Source of the DNA: Rhinopithecus roxellana
Taxonomy: Eukaryota; Chordata; Mammalia; Primates; Cercopithecidae
Assembly: GCF_007565055.1 (NCBI RefSeq)
Contig: NC_044560.1
Span: forward strand, 48,631,030 to 48,695,029
DNA: 64,000 nucleotides
Direction of reading: 5' to 3'
Shown: positions 1 to 11,780 of the stretch, piece after piece
How positions within the stretch are numbered: position 1 is the stretch's first letter
Layout of the letters: every line of letters begins with the position of its first letter
The notes under the pieces: generated by a model
Seen by the model: only the letters and a program-made list of their open reading frames with translations
Told to the model about the DNA's origin: nothing
Database searches by the model: none
Made by a program: the position numbers and the translations under genes

Positions 1-647
1 ATTTGTGTGTCATGTGGAACTTGAAACTGTATCAAGGGTAACTGAATGCTGCTCTTGGTGTGAGAAACTTAAACCTGTATTCAAAATGGATGCTGAGGCA
101 ACTTAAAATTATAAGAATTCACTACACTGTCTCATGGAGGTAAACAGTTTCTTTGAGGCTTAATTTTTGCTTCATTTTGGACTGGAAGCAAGGAAAATTT
201 TTCCATGAGACAGTGGAGGATGAGGAAAATGTTCAGAAAACAGTGAAATAACTAGTCAGGTAGAACCATAACACTCATGAGGTAAATGGTGCCAGCAGCC
301 AGTATGGTGAGCTCAGAGACAGAAGTACCATATTGGTTCTTCCCAGTAGAAGGCAGTTGGCAACTTGACCATCAATTTGTAACTATATGTACTTTTTCTG
401 TAGTGGCCAAGCACTGGTTCTGATTGATGAGAATGGATCATTGAAAACTTATTGGCCAAGATTTCAAATAGCTTTTCATTTTCCCTTTCAGGGCCTCGAA
501 TCCCCCGAGTATGAAAATAAAACGTTGATTAGGAACTCTCTTAGATCTGTGAGAGCATTAATATTATATTATTAGTAGAACTTGAATTCCTTTTCCTACC
601 AGCATCCCTGGTGCACCTCTCTCTCTTACTTAAGAATTACTGCTTGG
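1..647. other. Unique sequence, nothing recognised
   Basis: AT-rich non-repetitive DNA. The short open frames here have no recognisable domain, splice context or CpG-rich promoter, and I assign no function. Confidence 0.5.
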
Positions 648-965
648 GGCCAGACGTGGTGGCTCACAGCTGTAATTCCAGCACATTGCGGGGCCAAGGT
701 GGAGGGATCGCTTGAGCTCAGAAGTTTGAGAACAGCCTGGGCAATAAAGTGAGACGCTGTCTCTACTAAAAATACAAAAATGAGCCAGGTGTGGTGGCAC
801 ATGCCTATAGTCCCAGCTACTGGGGAGGTTGAAGTGGGAAGATGTCTTGAGCCTGAGAGGCAGAGGTTGCAGTGAGCCAAGATCTCACCACTGCACTCCA
901 GTATGGGCTACTGAGCCAGACCCTGTCTTAAAAAAAAAAAAAAAAACCAAAAAAAAAAAAAAAAA
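648..965 (+). mobile_element. Alu SINE, AluJ-type
   Basis: A full-length dimeric Alu runs from GGCCAGACGTGG to an A-rich tail at about 930-965. Its left arm has the older GCTTGAGCTCAG / CAGCCTGGGCAA form typical of AluJ. It is heavily diverged, with nearly all CpGs lost. The flanks (AAGAATTACTGCTTG and AAGAAATGGTGCTTG) look like a degraded target-site duplication. An ORF on the minus strand is only the usual antisense-Alu ORF. Confidence 0.9.
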
Positions 966-1124
966 GTAAAAGAAATGGTGCTTGATCCAGAAGCTGCAAC
1001 ACTAGGTAAAAAGAAAAAGACAGACTCAATTTCTTAATCCACTGGTGAGGTCCTCCTGAGCCTTCATCCACTGGGTAAAGAATTTACCTACTTTCAGAGT
1101 TTTCCTCTGAGAGGCTGATCCATC

Positions 1125-1370
1125 GTGATATGAGCATTGCTGTCCTTTGTGATTCTATAGCATGGACTTGAAGTCAAACCTGTGTGGATATCTTAGTGCC
1201 TCCATTTACTTAGTACCTACTGTGATGCTGGACATAGCAAATGACCCTCAGTTTGCTCATCTGTGAAATTAGAAAAATAAATATATTTTCAAGGCAGTGC
1301 CAGGTATTTTTATCCCTACCTCCCAGCATCCAGCCCATAATAGGCATGCATCATATGTTAGCTGCATTTA
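1125..1370 (+). mobile_element. MIR SINE
   Basis: The order of segments matches the MIR consensus: GAAGTCAAACCTG, then CAGTTTGCTCATCTGTGAAAT, then GGCAGTGCCAGGTA and a TTAGCTGCATT-like end. The copy is old and diverged. Confidence 0.6.
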
Positions 1371-2606
1371 CGTCCCCACTTCTTGGATTCCCTTTTTAAA
1401 GGGGACTTTAATAGCCTCTTGTGTCAGGCCACAGAGATATCTTCTTCCTACCATAATTAAGCAACTTGAGAAATCCTGTGAGGTCGATAAATTTGGAAAA
1501 CGCTTACATAAAACAGAATATAAAATGGCAAGCCCTGCTATAAGAAGCCAGTAAAAGTCAATTGCTTTATGCGACACCTCTACAAATGGCATTATGTCAT
1601 TGCATAATATTAGTAAGAAATTGTAAGATTTTGTTCAGGCCTATAAAATGTAATGAGTCTCACATCATCTACCAATATAAAAATAAATGGAAAGAAAGTA
1701 ATATTTAAAAAAGAAAAAATAAACCAAACTTTCAACTTCTTGGCTTTGTCTATATGTGAGGAAATTTAGTGCGTAAAGGAATAGATTTAAATGTTCTTTA
1801 GTGTGGTTAATTGGCTTTCTCTTTCTTTATCTTTTTCTTTTTTTTTGTTTCTCTTGATTATTTTGAATTTTTCTTTTTGTCTTTTCCATTTAACTGAGAA
1901 CACCCAAAAACTCTGTTTCAAAAATCAGGCGGTCTTGGCTGAAAAATTCTCCCAATACATAAAAAAAGGAACTTTAAATGTTCAGAAAATGGAAAGTCTT
2001 CATGGTGCCAATAAAAATATGGATTTATTCATCTGGGCTAAAGTAAAGGACATTAACTTTCACAGATGCAGTGGTTCATCCAGAAGTTTATGCTAAACCA
2101 ACCTGAAAAGTCTTTGTACATCCAAGGAAATGAAGGCTGTGTGAGTCTGGACTAGCAGTGTCTATTTTTTCTTTACTTGGTAACAAATAGTGATATGGGA
2201 GTCCAAAGGCTTCCAGCCAGCACTTCTCTTAGGCAAGGCTGAATGCCCATTGGTTCTGGAACAGAAGAGATTGATCATTCTGATGAGATTATACCACACT
2301 ACCGAAACCCTGGCTTGCAGCTATATTAAATATGATTCGGAAAAATGGAGGCAATAATCTCACAGCTTTTCAACAGTGAAGTCAAATGGATGTGAGCAAA
2401 CATATCCACTAGGAATAATATATAACAAGATCTAAGCCATTGGGCTTTCTAAATAAACTGTCTGCATATTTGTGGAAGGGAAAAACAAATGTGGTATGTT
2501 TGGCTCAAAGAATGAGCTGGGGTTTTCTTCTTTGTCAGCATTACCATTCAGTGGTACAGGCAAGCTGGAGACCCTTGTGGGTAGGGGTACTTTGCTGGCT
2601 CAAAAT
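1371..2606. other. Unique sequence, nothing recognised
   Basis: AT-rich DNA with a pyrimidine run near 1,815-1,890. A 101-codon plus-strand frame at 1,791-2,096 is low-complexity at its start and resembles no family. I see no gene or clear repeat. Confidence 0.4.
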
Positions 2607-2880
2607 GGAAATAGCATAGAGTAGTTTAAGCCAAGAAGGAAGGCTTGGATCCATGTAACTAATTCAAATCACTCACAGACTGAGAGAAATTCGGAGTTAA
2701 ATTGAAACCTATAGCTCTTCTCTTCAACCTTTAACCCAGTGCTGGAATAGTATGGAGTAGTTAAAGCCGAGAAGGGCAGTTTGGATCCATGTAACCAATT
2801 CAAGTCACTCATAGACTGAGAGAGATTTAAATTTGAATTGAAACCTACAGGTCATCTCTTCAACCTTTAACCCAGTGCTG
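2607..2880. repeat. 136-bp tandem duplication, two copies
   Basis: Copy 1 spans about 2,607-2,742 and copy 2 about 2,743-2,880. Both carry, in order, a GGAA(A)TAG start, TTGGATCCATGTAAC, ACTCA.AGACTGAGAGA, ATTGAAACCTA and CAACCTTTAACCCAGTGCTG. GGATCC recurs 136 bp apart. The copies differ at a minority of positions, so the duplication is moderately old. It matches no repeat family I know. Confidence 0.9.
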
Positions 2881-3439
2881 GAATCCTTTCTCAGATGGCT
2901 GAAAGATGGCCATCTAGCCTTGAGATAGACCTTTTCCAGGGGCAGGGAGCTCATTATCTATGAGTAGCTCTGAGTATAATACTTTGTGTTTTTATTATCT
3001 CCATTGCCACATGGATCATTACTATTTTAAACAGAACTGCAACAATCGCAATAATCCCCAAGGAAACACAAATCTAGGATGGCTGCAGAAGCTCATTTCC
3101 TTATTCTCTAGCTTTGCAAGAACCATCTCAACATTCCTGAGCTCTACAAAAACAGTTTGATACCAGAGGTTAAACTTGCAGAGTCCTCACTTTATAAGCA
3201 GGAAGTCATTGAGATGACCCCCTTCCTCCTCCCTCTGTACAGAAACAGTTTTACGGGGGCAGGGTTCCTATCTATTGGAACACGTTTTGTGGTGTCCCCA
3301 ATAGTGCTGTCTGCCTGAGTCAACTCTCTATGGAAAAAGAACTCAAGGCCTGTGTGTGCTTCCTTTCCACTTGGAAGTTTTATTCTCTATAAATCCCATT
3401 TTAGTTTTATACAAAGGGAGTATGCATGTAGGACCCCTT
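2881..3439. other. Unique sequence, nothing recognised
   Basis: No repeat, exon or RNA gene recognised. The 66-codon plus-strand frame at 2,960-3,160 has no family features. Confidence 0.4.
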
Positions 3440-3655
3440 TGCATGACAGAATCACTAACATTAATTGAGTACTCATAAAGTGTAGGCTTCAAGCTAAGCA
3501 CTTGAGATTTATTATCATGTTTAATCCTCCCAAGGCCCTCTGAGGGTAGACACCATACTGATCCCCCATTTTGAACAAGAGAAACCTAAGTCTCAAAGAA
3601 GATGACTTGCCATGGTGAAAACTGGGCTTTTAACCAAGGCCATGTTTTTAAACTC
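3440..3655 (-). mobile_element. MIR SINE, antisense
   Basis: The plus strand reads as reverse-complement MIR: ATTGAGTACTCATAAAGTG, AAGCACTTGAGATTTATTAT, TTTAATCCTCCCAAGG, CCCATTTTGAACAAGAGAAA and a GACTTGCC segment. Confidence 0.75.
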
Positions 3656-3659
3656 TACT

Positions 3660-3880
3660 ACATAGGTGGCCACTTCCGGTATGGTGGATAAAGAATAACC
3701 TTTGAAGTCAGCCACGCCTGAGTTCACCTCTTGATTTTTCCCTTAGTGTCAGTGGCATTAGGTACTTTCCTAGCCCTTTGGAGTCTCAATATCCTTGTCA
3801 AATGGTAACAATATTTCTTCATAATTTTTTCATGAGGATCAAATGGGACCATGGATGTACCATGGACAGTAAGTGGGATT
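3660..3880 (+). mobile_element. MIR SINE, sense, abutting the previous one
   Basis: Reads as sense MIR: AAGTCAGCCACGCCTGAGTTC, GGTACTTTCCTAGCC, GGAGTCTCAATATCC, then CATGAGGATCAAATGGGA. It lies end to end with the antisense MIR at 3,440-3,655, making an inverted MIR pair. Confidence 0.65.
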
Positions 3881-6195
3881 TTTCTTCTTGTCCACAGACT
3901 GGAAAGTAGGCCATCAAACAGAAGTAAATAAGCATTAAATTTCCAACATTATAGAGCAAGAGAAACCAAAGGGCTACCCACAACTTAGCCTGTCTTAGAG
4001 CTGAGGAAGAAGTAGGCAAACAATTCTACTACCACTGATGGTCAACTAGCTACCGCCTCCCACACCCCCAGAATGTAAGAAGGAAAATGATACAGTGGAA
4101 AAGCAAACATGATAAGTCATGATGAATTGACCTAGTGTGGGGAGGGCTGCTCATTTTTCCTCCTCATCCCAGAGGCAATGAGAGGCTCCAGGAGAATCAA
4201 TGTTAAAGAATGGGAGCACCTTCAAGAAGGAGAGACTTGCATCTCATTCCTAGTGAGACAACTGCTAATGCAGAAGATTCTTTATTTGCCCACTGTCTCT
4301 TTGAGCAAGATAAAAGAGGATTATAAAGAGAAAGTGGAGTAGAAAGTGGAAATTTCAAACAGGTTCATATCCACCACTTGATGTGGTAAGAATGGGTTAG
4401 TTTCCTGTGAATGAATAGCCCCCAGGAAAGGGGACTTGGATTGAATTACCTTGCCAGTGTCACCCAAGAGAACAACTCCACACAGGCATGGGGACCATGA
4501 CTGCAAGAGGCAGATGCATATTGCTGATGGTATTGCTGTATGTATATTTTGTGGGGGGAAAATTGAGTAAGAATGGAATATTCCAATTATGAAACTGTGC
4601 AAGAACTCATACATGACCCCTACAAAAGCAGCTTTGTGTGGAAACCTGCCACACAGAATAATTTGTGTTAGCCTGAGGAGGAGTGGAAACATCCAGGAGA
4701 AGGTACAACTGCAGACCCAGTTAAATGTAAATGCTTTTCCCCATTTCCCATAACCCTCTCCACCTGAGGAGGTAGAATAAGAAGGAGAGGAAGAAGAACT
4801 ATCACCCACATACACACACCTGCAATTCTCTGGAGCCATGGGTCAAGCTTGAACTGGGAGAAGGAAGAGGGTGACTAGTCAGTTTGGGGGTTAACTCTGT
4901 ACCAGACTGAATTTTTAATAATTTAAAATAATTATGAAGTCATAGGACTCACTTCAGAAGTTAATACAATATGATAATGAAAGGATTTACTATGACATAT
5001 CTGGTGGTAGTGATTACAAAAAAAAATTTCGTGTATATACCTAACCAACTTTTTTACTGGTTTATCCACTAATGTATGTCAAACACTGGGCAAATAATGT
5101 ATCTTCAATAAATGTTAGTTTTCTCTTCCCTTTATGTTATAGTATGTATTGGTTTTCTTCTCTGATTGTAACGTGAATTGTAACTGTTTAGAGAAACAAG
5201 CTGGAAAAGGCAAAAACTACAAAGAGCACATTGACTATAAAACATAGCCCTCTTCCTACCTTTAAAAGTAGCATCGAACAGCTCACTTAGCAAGATTTTC
5301 CTTATCATGAACCCATATCTGCTCCCTGAAATTCCCATGCACTGGTCCTAGAACTGCCTTCTGGAGACACAGAGATACAGTTTCCTTCTTTCTCCATGTG
5401 ACACTCTTCTAAAAATGTAAAAAGAGATAGTTACTTATTTTTTTTTTTTAACCTGTCCCTTTTTTTTAACAGGTAAAACAATTCAATTTCTCTCACCATT
5501 CTTTATGGATTCTGGTTTCCAGTCCTTTCCTATTCTGGTCAATAAATGTTTGAGGATTTCTTCCTGGGCCAATGTGACTCTAAATATGATACAGAACCCA
5601 GCCAAGCACCAAATTTGACATGGGCAGATTGTTACCACCTTCATTTGAACACTGTTCTGAAATTTGACATTAAGTACAGCCAAAGAACACAAAGACACCA
5701 ATTTGTCAGCCTGAAAATATTGCTTTAGATTATGCTGACCTAAATTCTTCCTAGGAACTTCTCAAAAAAAAATCCTGGCTGCTTGATTTTGAGATTTTAC
5801 CAATTCAACAGAGGACATTTTGTCAGTCTCTTGAAAGAAATAGAGATTCCTGATGTCTAGGCATAAAAAAGAATTGTTTCAGAAATAGGTGCTAGGAGAT
5901 TTAGAAGCTCTTTTTTCTCCATTCGTTCATTCATTTGCTATAAATAAGAAGGATACATTCCACAGCTTACAGTTGATAAGAAGTATAGTTACGGCTCTTT
6001 TCAAAGCCCTGACCATGCCCATCACAGGCACAAATCATCATTACCATCCTCATCATCCTCTCCACGGTAATCCCCACTGTCACTATCATCATCATTATTC
6101 ACATTGTGAAGAGCTTGGCATGTACCAAGCCTCTTTCCACGGAGGCATTTATCACAGTTTACTTCTCGGCCTTTTGCTTATGTTAAACATTACAT
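3881..6195. other. Unique sequence; longest non-repeat ORF is not credible
   Basis: The minus-strand frame 4,321-4,839 (172 codons) is the longest ORF outside repeats. It has a Ser-rich start and scattered hydrophobic stretches but no domain, splice context or paralogue, so I read it as chance. A possible MIR or L2 tail lies near 5,040-5,125 (ends CAATAAATGTTAG). Nothing else is recognised. Confidence 0.4.
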
Positions 6196-6405
6196 AATTC
6201 CTACTAATAATGCACGTTATTCAGAAGAGTTTACTACGTTTCCCACAGGGACTATCTCATTTAACTCTCACAGTTGCCCAGTAAGGTAGAGACTATTGTT
6301 CTCTTACTTTACAGTTGGGAAATTTGAGGCCTAATAAGAGCTAATAAGTGATAGAGTCAGTTTTATTGCCAATAATAAATGACATCAGAGGGTGTGCTCT
6401 TTTCC
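6196..6405 (-). mobile_element. MIR SINE, antisense
   Basis: Contains CTCATTTAACTCTCACA, AGTAAGGTAGAGACTATTGTT, TTTACAGTTGGGAAATTTGAGG and AATAAGTGATAGAGTCAG in reverse-MIR order. Confidence 0.7.
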
Positions 6406-6734
6406 ATGCTTTAGTAATTTCAAGTGAAATAAATACATGTGCTTTCAAGTATAGGTGGCACAAAAATATGTCAAATGCTTAAGGATGCTTCTAAGGTAAG
6501 CTGACCTGCAAATTGATTCATTAAAATAATTGAAGGCAAAGTTGGAAGTTGAAGGAGAATGGTCCCTGCCTCAATAGTAAGCTGTGGTTTGTCTTCTCCA
6601 GTGGTTTCCACAAGAAGCTGCCCCTGTTGTAGCATAAGGGGAAATAATAAAACTGAGTAAAGATTTGTGTTTTATGTGACTTGTCCACTCCTGTATTTAT
6701 TCAACAATCTTATTTAGAGCGGACTACAACTATT

Positions 6735-6860
6735 CACATGTATTAACTATCTCACCTTGGAGAGGCCATTTAGACTCTTTAAGTTTGGTTTTCCTCATCT
6801 GCAAGCTCAGTTTAATTAATAATCCCTGCCAGGATTAACCTCAGTGGTTTTTGTGACCAA
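6735..6860 (+). mobile_element. Probable MIR fragment
   Basis: Carries a CTCACCTTGGAGAGGCCATT segment followed by TTTTCCTCATCTGCAA, resembling the MIR core. Sequence on either side (6,406-7,339) is otherwise unrecognised. Confidence 0.4.
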
Positions 6861-7339
6861 CAGATCAATTTACAGATGGGAAAATTTTGTCATCACTAAA
6901 CAGTTACATAATCTGATTATTTTTGTTGTTATAGTCATCATTGTTACCAATATTGTTACTTTAAGAGTCCTAAAGAGAAAGTAGAGGGCAAGTAAGCTCT
7001 GTACCATCAAGCCATAAGACTTTACATTTTTTATTTTGTGCTTCTGTTTCCTCAAAATAACAATAAAATTGCGATTTACAAGCCCAACATACCTCATAAA
7101 ACAACTATGGCTATTTATGAAAAATGTTTAAACTGCATTAGAATTTAAACAGATTAACAATATCTCAGTAATGCATCAATATGTGCTGGCTGTTTACTGC
7201 AACAAGCTGGTTTCTTCAACACCATGCTCAGCCCTGGTCATACTCTTTATATCTAGAAAGGCCTAACTTCCCTTAAAAAATATGTTGGTTTGGACATTCT
7301 GGGAAATGTGTCCCACTTGCAGAGAGTGACTTAAAATGA

Positions 7340-7504
7340 TAAAAGCTGCCATTTGCTGAGCACTAATTATATATACCTAATAACATTTCCAGTACTATCC
7401 TATGAGCTTGTTACTATCTTATTCTTCTCACAAGAGGCTGCCATTTAAAATAAGAAATGGAAGGCAAGACTGTAATGTTTAATATTCACTAGGTTCCAGG
7501 AATG

Positions 7505-7551
<47 letters not shown>

Positions 7552-7760
7552 ATAATAGATATTACATATCTATTATATATACACAAAATATTTTATTTAA
7601 TACTTGTAATATGTCTATGAAAGAAGATACCTTCATCTTAAATATATGGATATTTTCCGTTAGAGAAATTAAATGACTTTCCTATTTTGTCCTTCACTCA
7701 ACTAGTAAGTGGCTCAGTTTAGAGTCAATCCCAGAGCAGTCTAGGGCAGAGGCCATGCTC
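7340..7760 (-). mobile_element. MIR-derived sequence, antisense, two blocks
   Basis: A first block at about 7,340-7,440 (GCCATTTGCTGAGCACTAATTA onward) is followed by a second at about 7,475-7,760. The second contains TTCACTAGGTTCCAGG, TTAGAGAAATTAAATGACTT, CTCAACTAGTAAGTGGC and GAGTCAATCCCAG. A TA microsatellite splits the second block. Confidence 0.65.
7506..7549. repeat. (TA)n microsatellite
   Basis: About 21 uninterrupted TA dinucleotides inside an antisense MIR. It is self-complementary and likely length-variable. Confidence 0.95.
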
Positions 7761-7904
7761 ATTCCACCAGAGTACCCAATTGGTAGTCATATTATGAACT
7801 GGCTAGTTCAAATTCTGCACTTTATTCATTGTGTCCTTGAGGCCTCTCAAATCGTGCCAAGATGGAAGAGCAAGAGACGGTTGTTGAAAAAGTCTCCTAC
7901 ACAG

Positions 7905-8312
7905 GGGTTTTGAGACTAATTGTGCTTCTTCCCAAATTTATATGTTGAAGTCCTAACCCCCAGTACCTCAGAGGGTGACTGTTTCTGGAGGCAGTGACTT
8001 AAAAGACGTAATTAAGGTTAAATAAGGCCATATGGGTGGGCCCTAATCCAATCTGACTTGTGTCCTTATAGGAAGAGAAATTTGAACACAAAGAGACACC
8101 AAAGATGCTAGTGCAGATAAAAGACCATGTGAAGACAGTGAGAAGACAGCCCCTCGCAACTGAGGAGGGAGGCCTCAGAAAAATCCTACCCTGATGACGT
8201 ATTGATCTCAAACACCTAGCTCTAGAATTGTAAGGAAATACATTTTTGTTGTTGAAGTCACACAGTCTGTGGTATCTTGTTACACCAGCTCTGGAAAACG
8301 AATACAGGTGAG
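7905..8312 (+). mobile_element. MLT1-type MaLR LTR
   Basis: The LTR is recognisable by AAATTTATATGTTGAAGTCC, TAACCCCCAGTACCTCAGA, GGTGGGCCCTAATCCAATCT, GACTTGTGTCCTTATA and GTGAAGACAGTGAGAAGAC. It ends with CAGTCTGTGGTATCTTGTTA and an AATACAG terminus. It appears nearly full length and solitary; I see no second LTR or internal region. Confidence 0.85.
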
Positions 8313-9359
8313 AAAATGAGAGCAAACATGAGAAGACCATGAGTGAGAAGGCTAGTCAGCAAGAGAAGGCCATTCATACACCCTCTGCCCTGCTAAATTC
8401 TCCTCAGAGATCATTACCCTGTCCTAGGTTTCATTCAGACCCTCAAGCATGAGTTTCTTGCTATGATCAATTTTTTAACATATAAGAATGATAAAAAATT
8501 CCCAAGCCATTGGAATACCCCTGCCCTCTCCTACTCTGACTCCTAAGAAAGAAAGCCCCCAGTCATAATGAGGAATAGGGTTGGAGTGGGGAAGGGGTGA
8601 TATGAGGGGAGGGCACTCAATGAAACTGAGAGAAACTAAATCAATATGCATGTGAACCAACAAAAGATATGGAGATGCCAGGATGTCATCTTTCCAGAGA
8701 AGAGAGCTTCAGGCTTGAAAAGAGCACGAGGAGGAGAGTAAATGATGAGCCACTCCCTTGGACTCTGAGACTTGGGCACCACTGACGTGTAAAGCAGATC
8801 TTTCAGAACTTTCATTGCATGTTGTGTACAGTATACACATCACCACTGAATTTTAAAGAAAACATCAATAAATTTCTACAATACTTCTTCAATAAGATAT
8901 GTTTCATTTATATGCATTACTTTGCTTTAAATGAACTAAAGACAATCCAGCATATTTAAATTATACACAAGTATAATGATGGAAACGAAGTTCTGTGTTT
9001 TTAATTGGGGAATAAGTCTTCCATCTTGGTTGTCTTTTCTTTCTATCATTGTATTGAAATGCCTGGGTTGTGTGTAAACTCTGTGAGGTAAAGGGACAGC
9101 ATTTACTTTGAATCATCTAAGTATCCAGGCACCTAAATTCTACCCAAATGTACCTACTGGTTTCCCACTTAATTTATTCTACATCTAATTGTTGAGAACC
9201 TACAATGCTAGGCATTATTTTCTATATAACAGATATAAGATAAAAGTGTTTTCTGCCCTCATGCAGCTTACAGTCTAGACTAGATGGAAGATGTGTGGGG
9301 GTACAATTCCCCCCAATAAACATTCTTTGAAGAGAAAGAAGCTGGAATTTCTACAATAT
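8313..9359. other. Mostly unique sequence
   Basis: No gene recognised. About 9,060-9,150 resembles an L2 3' end (AACTCTGTGAGGTAAAGGGA). About 9,185-9,285 resembles a common ancient repeat tail (GAACCTACAATGCTAGGCA, then TGCCCTCATGCAGCTTACAG). Confidence 0.35.
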
Positions 9360-9530
9360 CATATACTTAGTATCTAATTTAATTGTCTCTTAAAACTGCT
9401 ATGATGTAGGTACTTAGTATGCCACTTATAAGATAAAAATGTTGAAACTCAAAACCATCAGGTAATTTGTTAAAGATCACACACTAGCAGGAGGTAGGCT
9501 AGGTCTAGTGTTCATTGGCAGTGTTCTTAA
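9360..9530 (-). mobile_element. MIR SINE, antisense
   Basis: Contains TAATTGTCTCTTAAAACTGC, ATGTAGGTACTTAGTATG, GTAATTTGTTAAAGATCACAC and ACTAGCAGGA in the reverse order of MIR. The 430 bp that follow, up to the ERVL LTR, are unrecognised. Confidence 0.6.
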
Positions 9531-9963
9531 AAATACACCAATCTCTCTTCCTTGAGGGCAAGGTCTTTGTCTTATACCTTTTGAGATTCCTATTATGCCA
9601 CTAAAAAATGACCCACTAAAAGATAGGTTTAATTATTTGGGGCTGAATAACATCTTTGCTAATAAATTATTGAAATTTCCTAGGGATTAGTCCATCTTTC
9701 CAGGATTTCTCTTCTCTACCTGCATTAACTTTCTAGGTTTCATCAAGTTTCATCACTTTAAACACATGATACCTACTGAATTTTTGACTCTAGTCATAAC
9801 TGAATTCTGGACTTACATACCTAACTTCCTACTTGAAGCCTCTCTGGGATGGTTAATAGACATCTCCAACCTAACATGTTGAAAGAGAGTTATTGATTTT
9901 CTACTTTAAGCCAGAATTACCCCCTTCCCAACCTGTTCCCCACCTTAATATACTCAGTTGTCG

Positions 9964-10021
9964 TGTTAGGTTCGGTTCTCTAGAGGGACAGAACTAATGG
10001 AATATACATGTATGTGAATAA

Positions 10022-10082
<61 letters not shown>

Positions 10083-10455
10083 AGTTTATTAAAGTACTGT
10101 CTCACATGATCACAAGGCCATCTGCAGGATGAGGAGCAAGGAGAGCCAGTCTACGTTCCAAAACTGGAGAACTTGGAGTCCGATGTTCAAGGGCAGGAAG
10201 CATCCAGCACAGGAGAAAAATGTAGGCTGGGAAGCCAGGCCAGTTTCTCTTTTTACAGCTTTTTTGCCTGCTTATATTCTAGCCATGATGGCAGCTGATT
10301 AGATTGTGCCCATGCAGTGTAAAGGTGGGTCTGCCTTTCCCAGTCCACTGACTCAAATGTTAATCTCCTTTGGCAACACCCTCACAGACACACCTAGGAT
10401 CAATACTTTGTATTCTTCAATCCAATCAAGTTGACACCCAGTATTAAGCATCACA
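9964..10455 (-). mobile_element. ERVL 3' LTR (MLT2-type), antisense
   Basis: The LTR runs from TGTTAGGTTCGGTTCTC to CAAGTTGACACCCAGTATTA and CATCACA, so it has TG...CA ends. Diagnostic parts include GTCCACTGACTCAAATG and ACACCCTCACAGACACACC. A TA/TG microsatellite (10,019-10,081) sits inside it. In minus orientation the purine-rich AAGGGGTGGACT just before the LTR fits a decayed polypurine tract. This is the 3' LTR of the provirus remnant that continues to about 12,777. Confidence 0.8.
10034..10072. repeat. (TG)n microsatellite inside the ERVL LTR
   Basis: An uninterrupted TG run of about 19 units, flanked by TA repeats on both sides. Alternating purine-pyrimidine sequence of this kind can adopt Z-DNA. 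Confidence 0.95.
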
Positions 10456-11295
10456 AGTCCACCCCTTGTCAACTTGAACTCATACACATCTGAGTATCAT
10501 ATATAATCTTCAAGTAAAGACAATAATCAGGTCAAAATTATGCCTATCATAATACAACTCTCCTTCATACAACCAGAAGCGCACCAACCCAAACACTACT
10601 ACATAAAGTTAACAATGCTTAAATGCTGATGTGAAGTCAATAAACCTTATATCACATGATAAAGGAAAAGGAAATAAAATGAAGATATTTTCTTAGTACA
10701 AGTGTACACATGCACAAACATGTTTTTAACAGAAGGGGAAAATACTCATGACAACTATAGTCTCGTTTCTGCAGCTGGTCACGTGGCCATAGCTGGTATT
10801 GATGAATACCTTCTTCTACTACCCATTCTGTATTCCGTTTGCCTCAGCAAACACCTTAGCAGGTCATAGCTTTTTTCTTGGTGGAGAGACCCAAACCTTC
10901 ATTCCTGAAGGGTCTGGATTATTTGTAGTCCTGCCTGTATTGGGCTGCTGTAGTTTCCTATTGACCTTAATCACAGGACATGGTAATACTAAGAGACACC
11001 ATAATGGGTCTCCTGTATTCCATGCATACTCTTTCTTACCTCTGTTATGGAGTAGTAGACTGACTTCATCTTGATAGTCTGGGTCAATATCTCAGCCAAC
11101 AGTGTAACTCCCTTATTATCCTGTTGACTTAAAGACAGGAGGAGCCCAAAGTGTCCAGGTAGCAATCTAAACTTCCAGGTTAATGGAATAGTTGTTGTGT
11201 CTCCTAGTGGCAGTGTTCCTCCCTCTGAAACTAAGACCTCTAGGCCAGCAGAATGTAATGTCCCAAGAACAGAAAGCAAACATTTTGCTAGTGGA
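10456..11295 (-). pseudogene. ERVL dUTPase-region remnant
   Basis: Read on the minus strand just after the integrase, the frame at 10,989-11,279 has a proline-glycine motif (PGHFGLL) and an SLSQQ..KGVT segment. These resemble dUTPase motifs. The part expected to form the active-site motif with the conserved Asp-Tyr is scrambled and the frame is lost, so it looks inactive. A dUTPase after integrase is characteristic of the class III (ERVL/MuERV-L) group and agrees with the MLT2-type LTR. The last 500 bp before the LTR show no clear env, as expected for ERVL. Confidence 0.6.
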
Positions 11296-11780
11296 TCACT
11301 GGGGGTGATCCACTTCCACTTCCATCCCTTGATTCCTGGACCTGTGAATCCTGGCTACAGGAGAAACAGTGTCATATATTGGATGCTGACTCAGAGCATA
11401 CATGACCTTCTGGAGAACTTTGCCCCAGCCCTGCAAAGTATTGTCACCAAGTTGGCATTGTAATTGTGACTTCAAAAGGCCATTCCACCGTTCTATCAAT
11501 CCAGCTGCTTCAGGATGATGGGGAACATGGTAAGACCAGTAAACTCCATGAGCATGAGCCCACTGCCACACTTCTTTAGCTGTAAAGTGAGTGCCTTGGT
11601 CAGAGGCCATGTTGTGTGGAATACCATGACAGTGGATAAGGCATTCCATGAGTCCACAGATGGTAGTCTTGGCAGAAGCATTGCATGCAGGATAAGAAAA
11701 CTCATATCCTGAGTAAGTGTCTATTCCAGTGAGGACAAACCTCTTCCCTTTCCATGATAGAAGAGGTCCAATATAATCAA
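11296..11780 (-). pseudogene. ERVL integrase core remnant
   Basis: A 117-codon minus-strand frame (11,296-11,649) extends upstream without a stop to about 11,750. It holds a retroviral integrase catalytic core. A first Asp lies in TGIDTYSGY and a second in SDQG. The Glu in LIERWNG lies 35 residues after the second Asp, so the D,D-35-E spacing is visible in one frame. The enzyme would have joined viral DNA to the host genome. Upstream (about 11,780-12,030) the zinc-binding N-terminal part is split between frames. No LTR-to-LTR provirus exists here, so this is a fossil. Confidence 0.85.

Noticed and set aside
4321..4839. 172-codon minus-strand ORF in unique DNA
   Set aside because: No domain, splice or promoter context, and no recognisable homology. 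A single ORF of this length is expected by chance in 64 kb.
6162..6176. CTTCTCGGCCTTTTG, identical to 15 nt near the 5' end of U2 snRNA
   Set aside because: The following bases match only about half, there is no 5' start or tail and no duplication. Too short to call a U2 pseudogene, but a search would settle it.
7506..10081. Microsatellites as CRISPR-like or origin repeats
   Set aside because: Simple dinucleotide repeats without unique spacers in primate nuclear DNA. No bacterial feature exists in the window.
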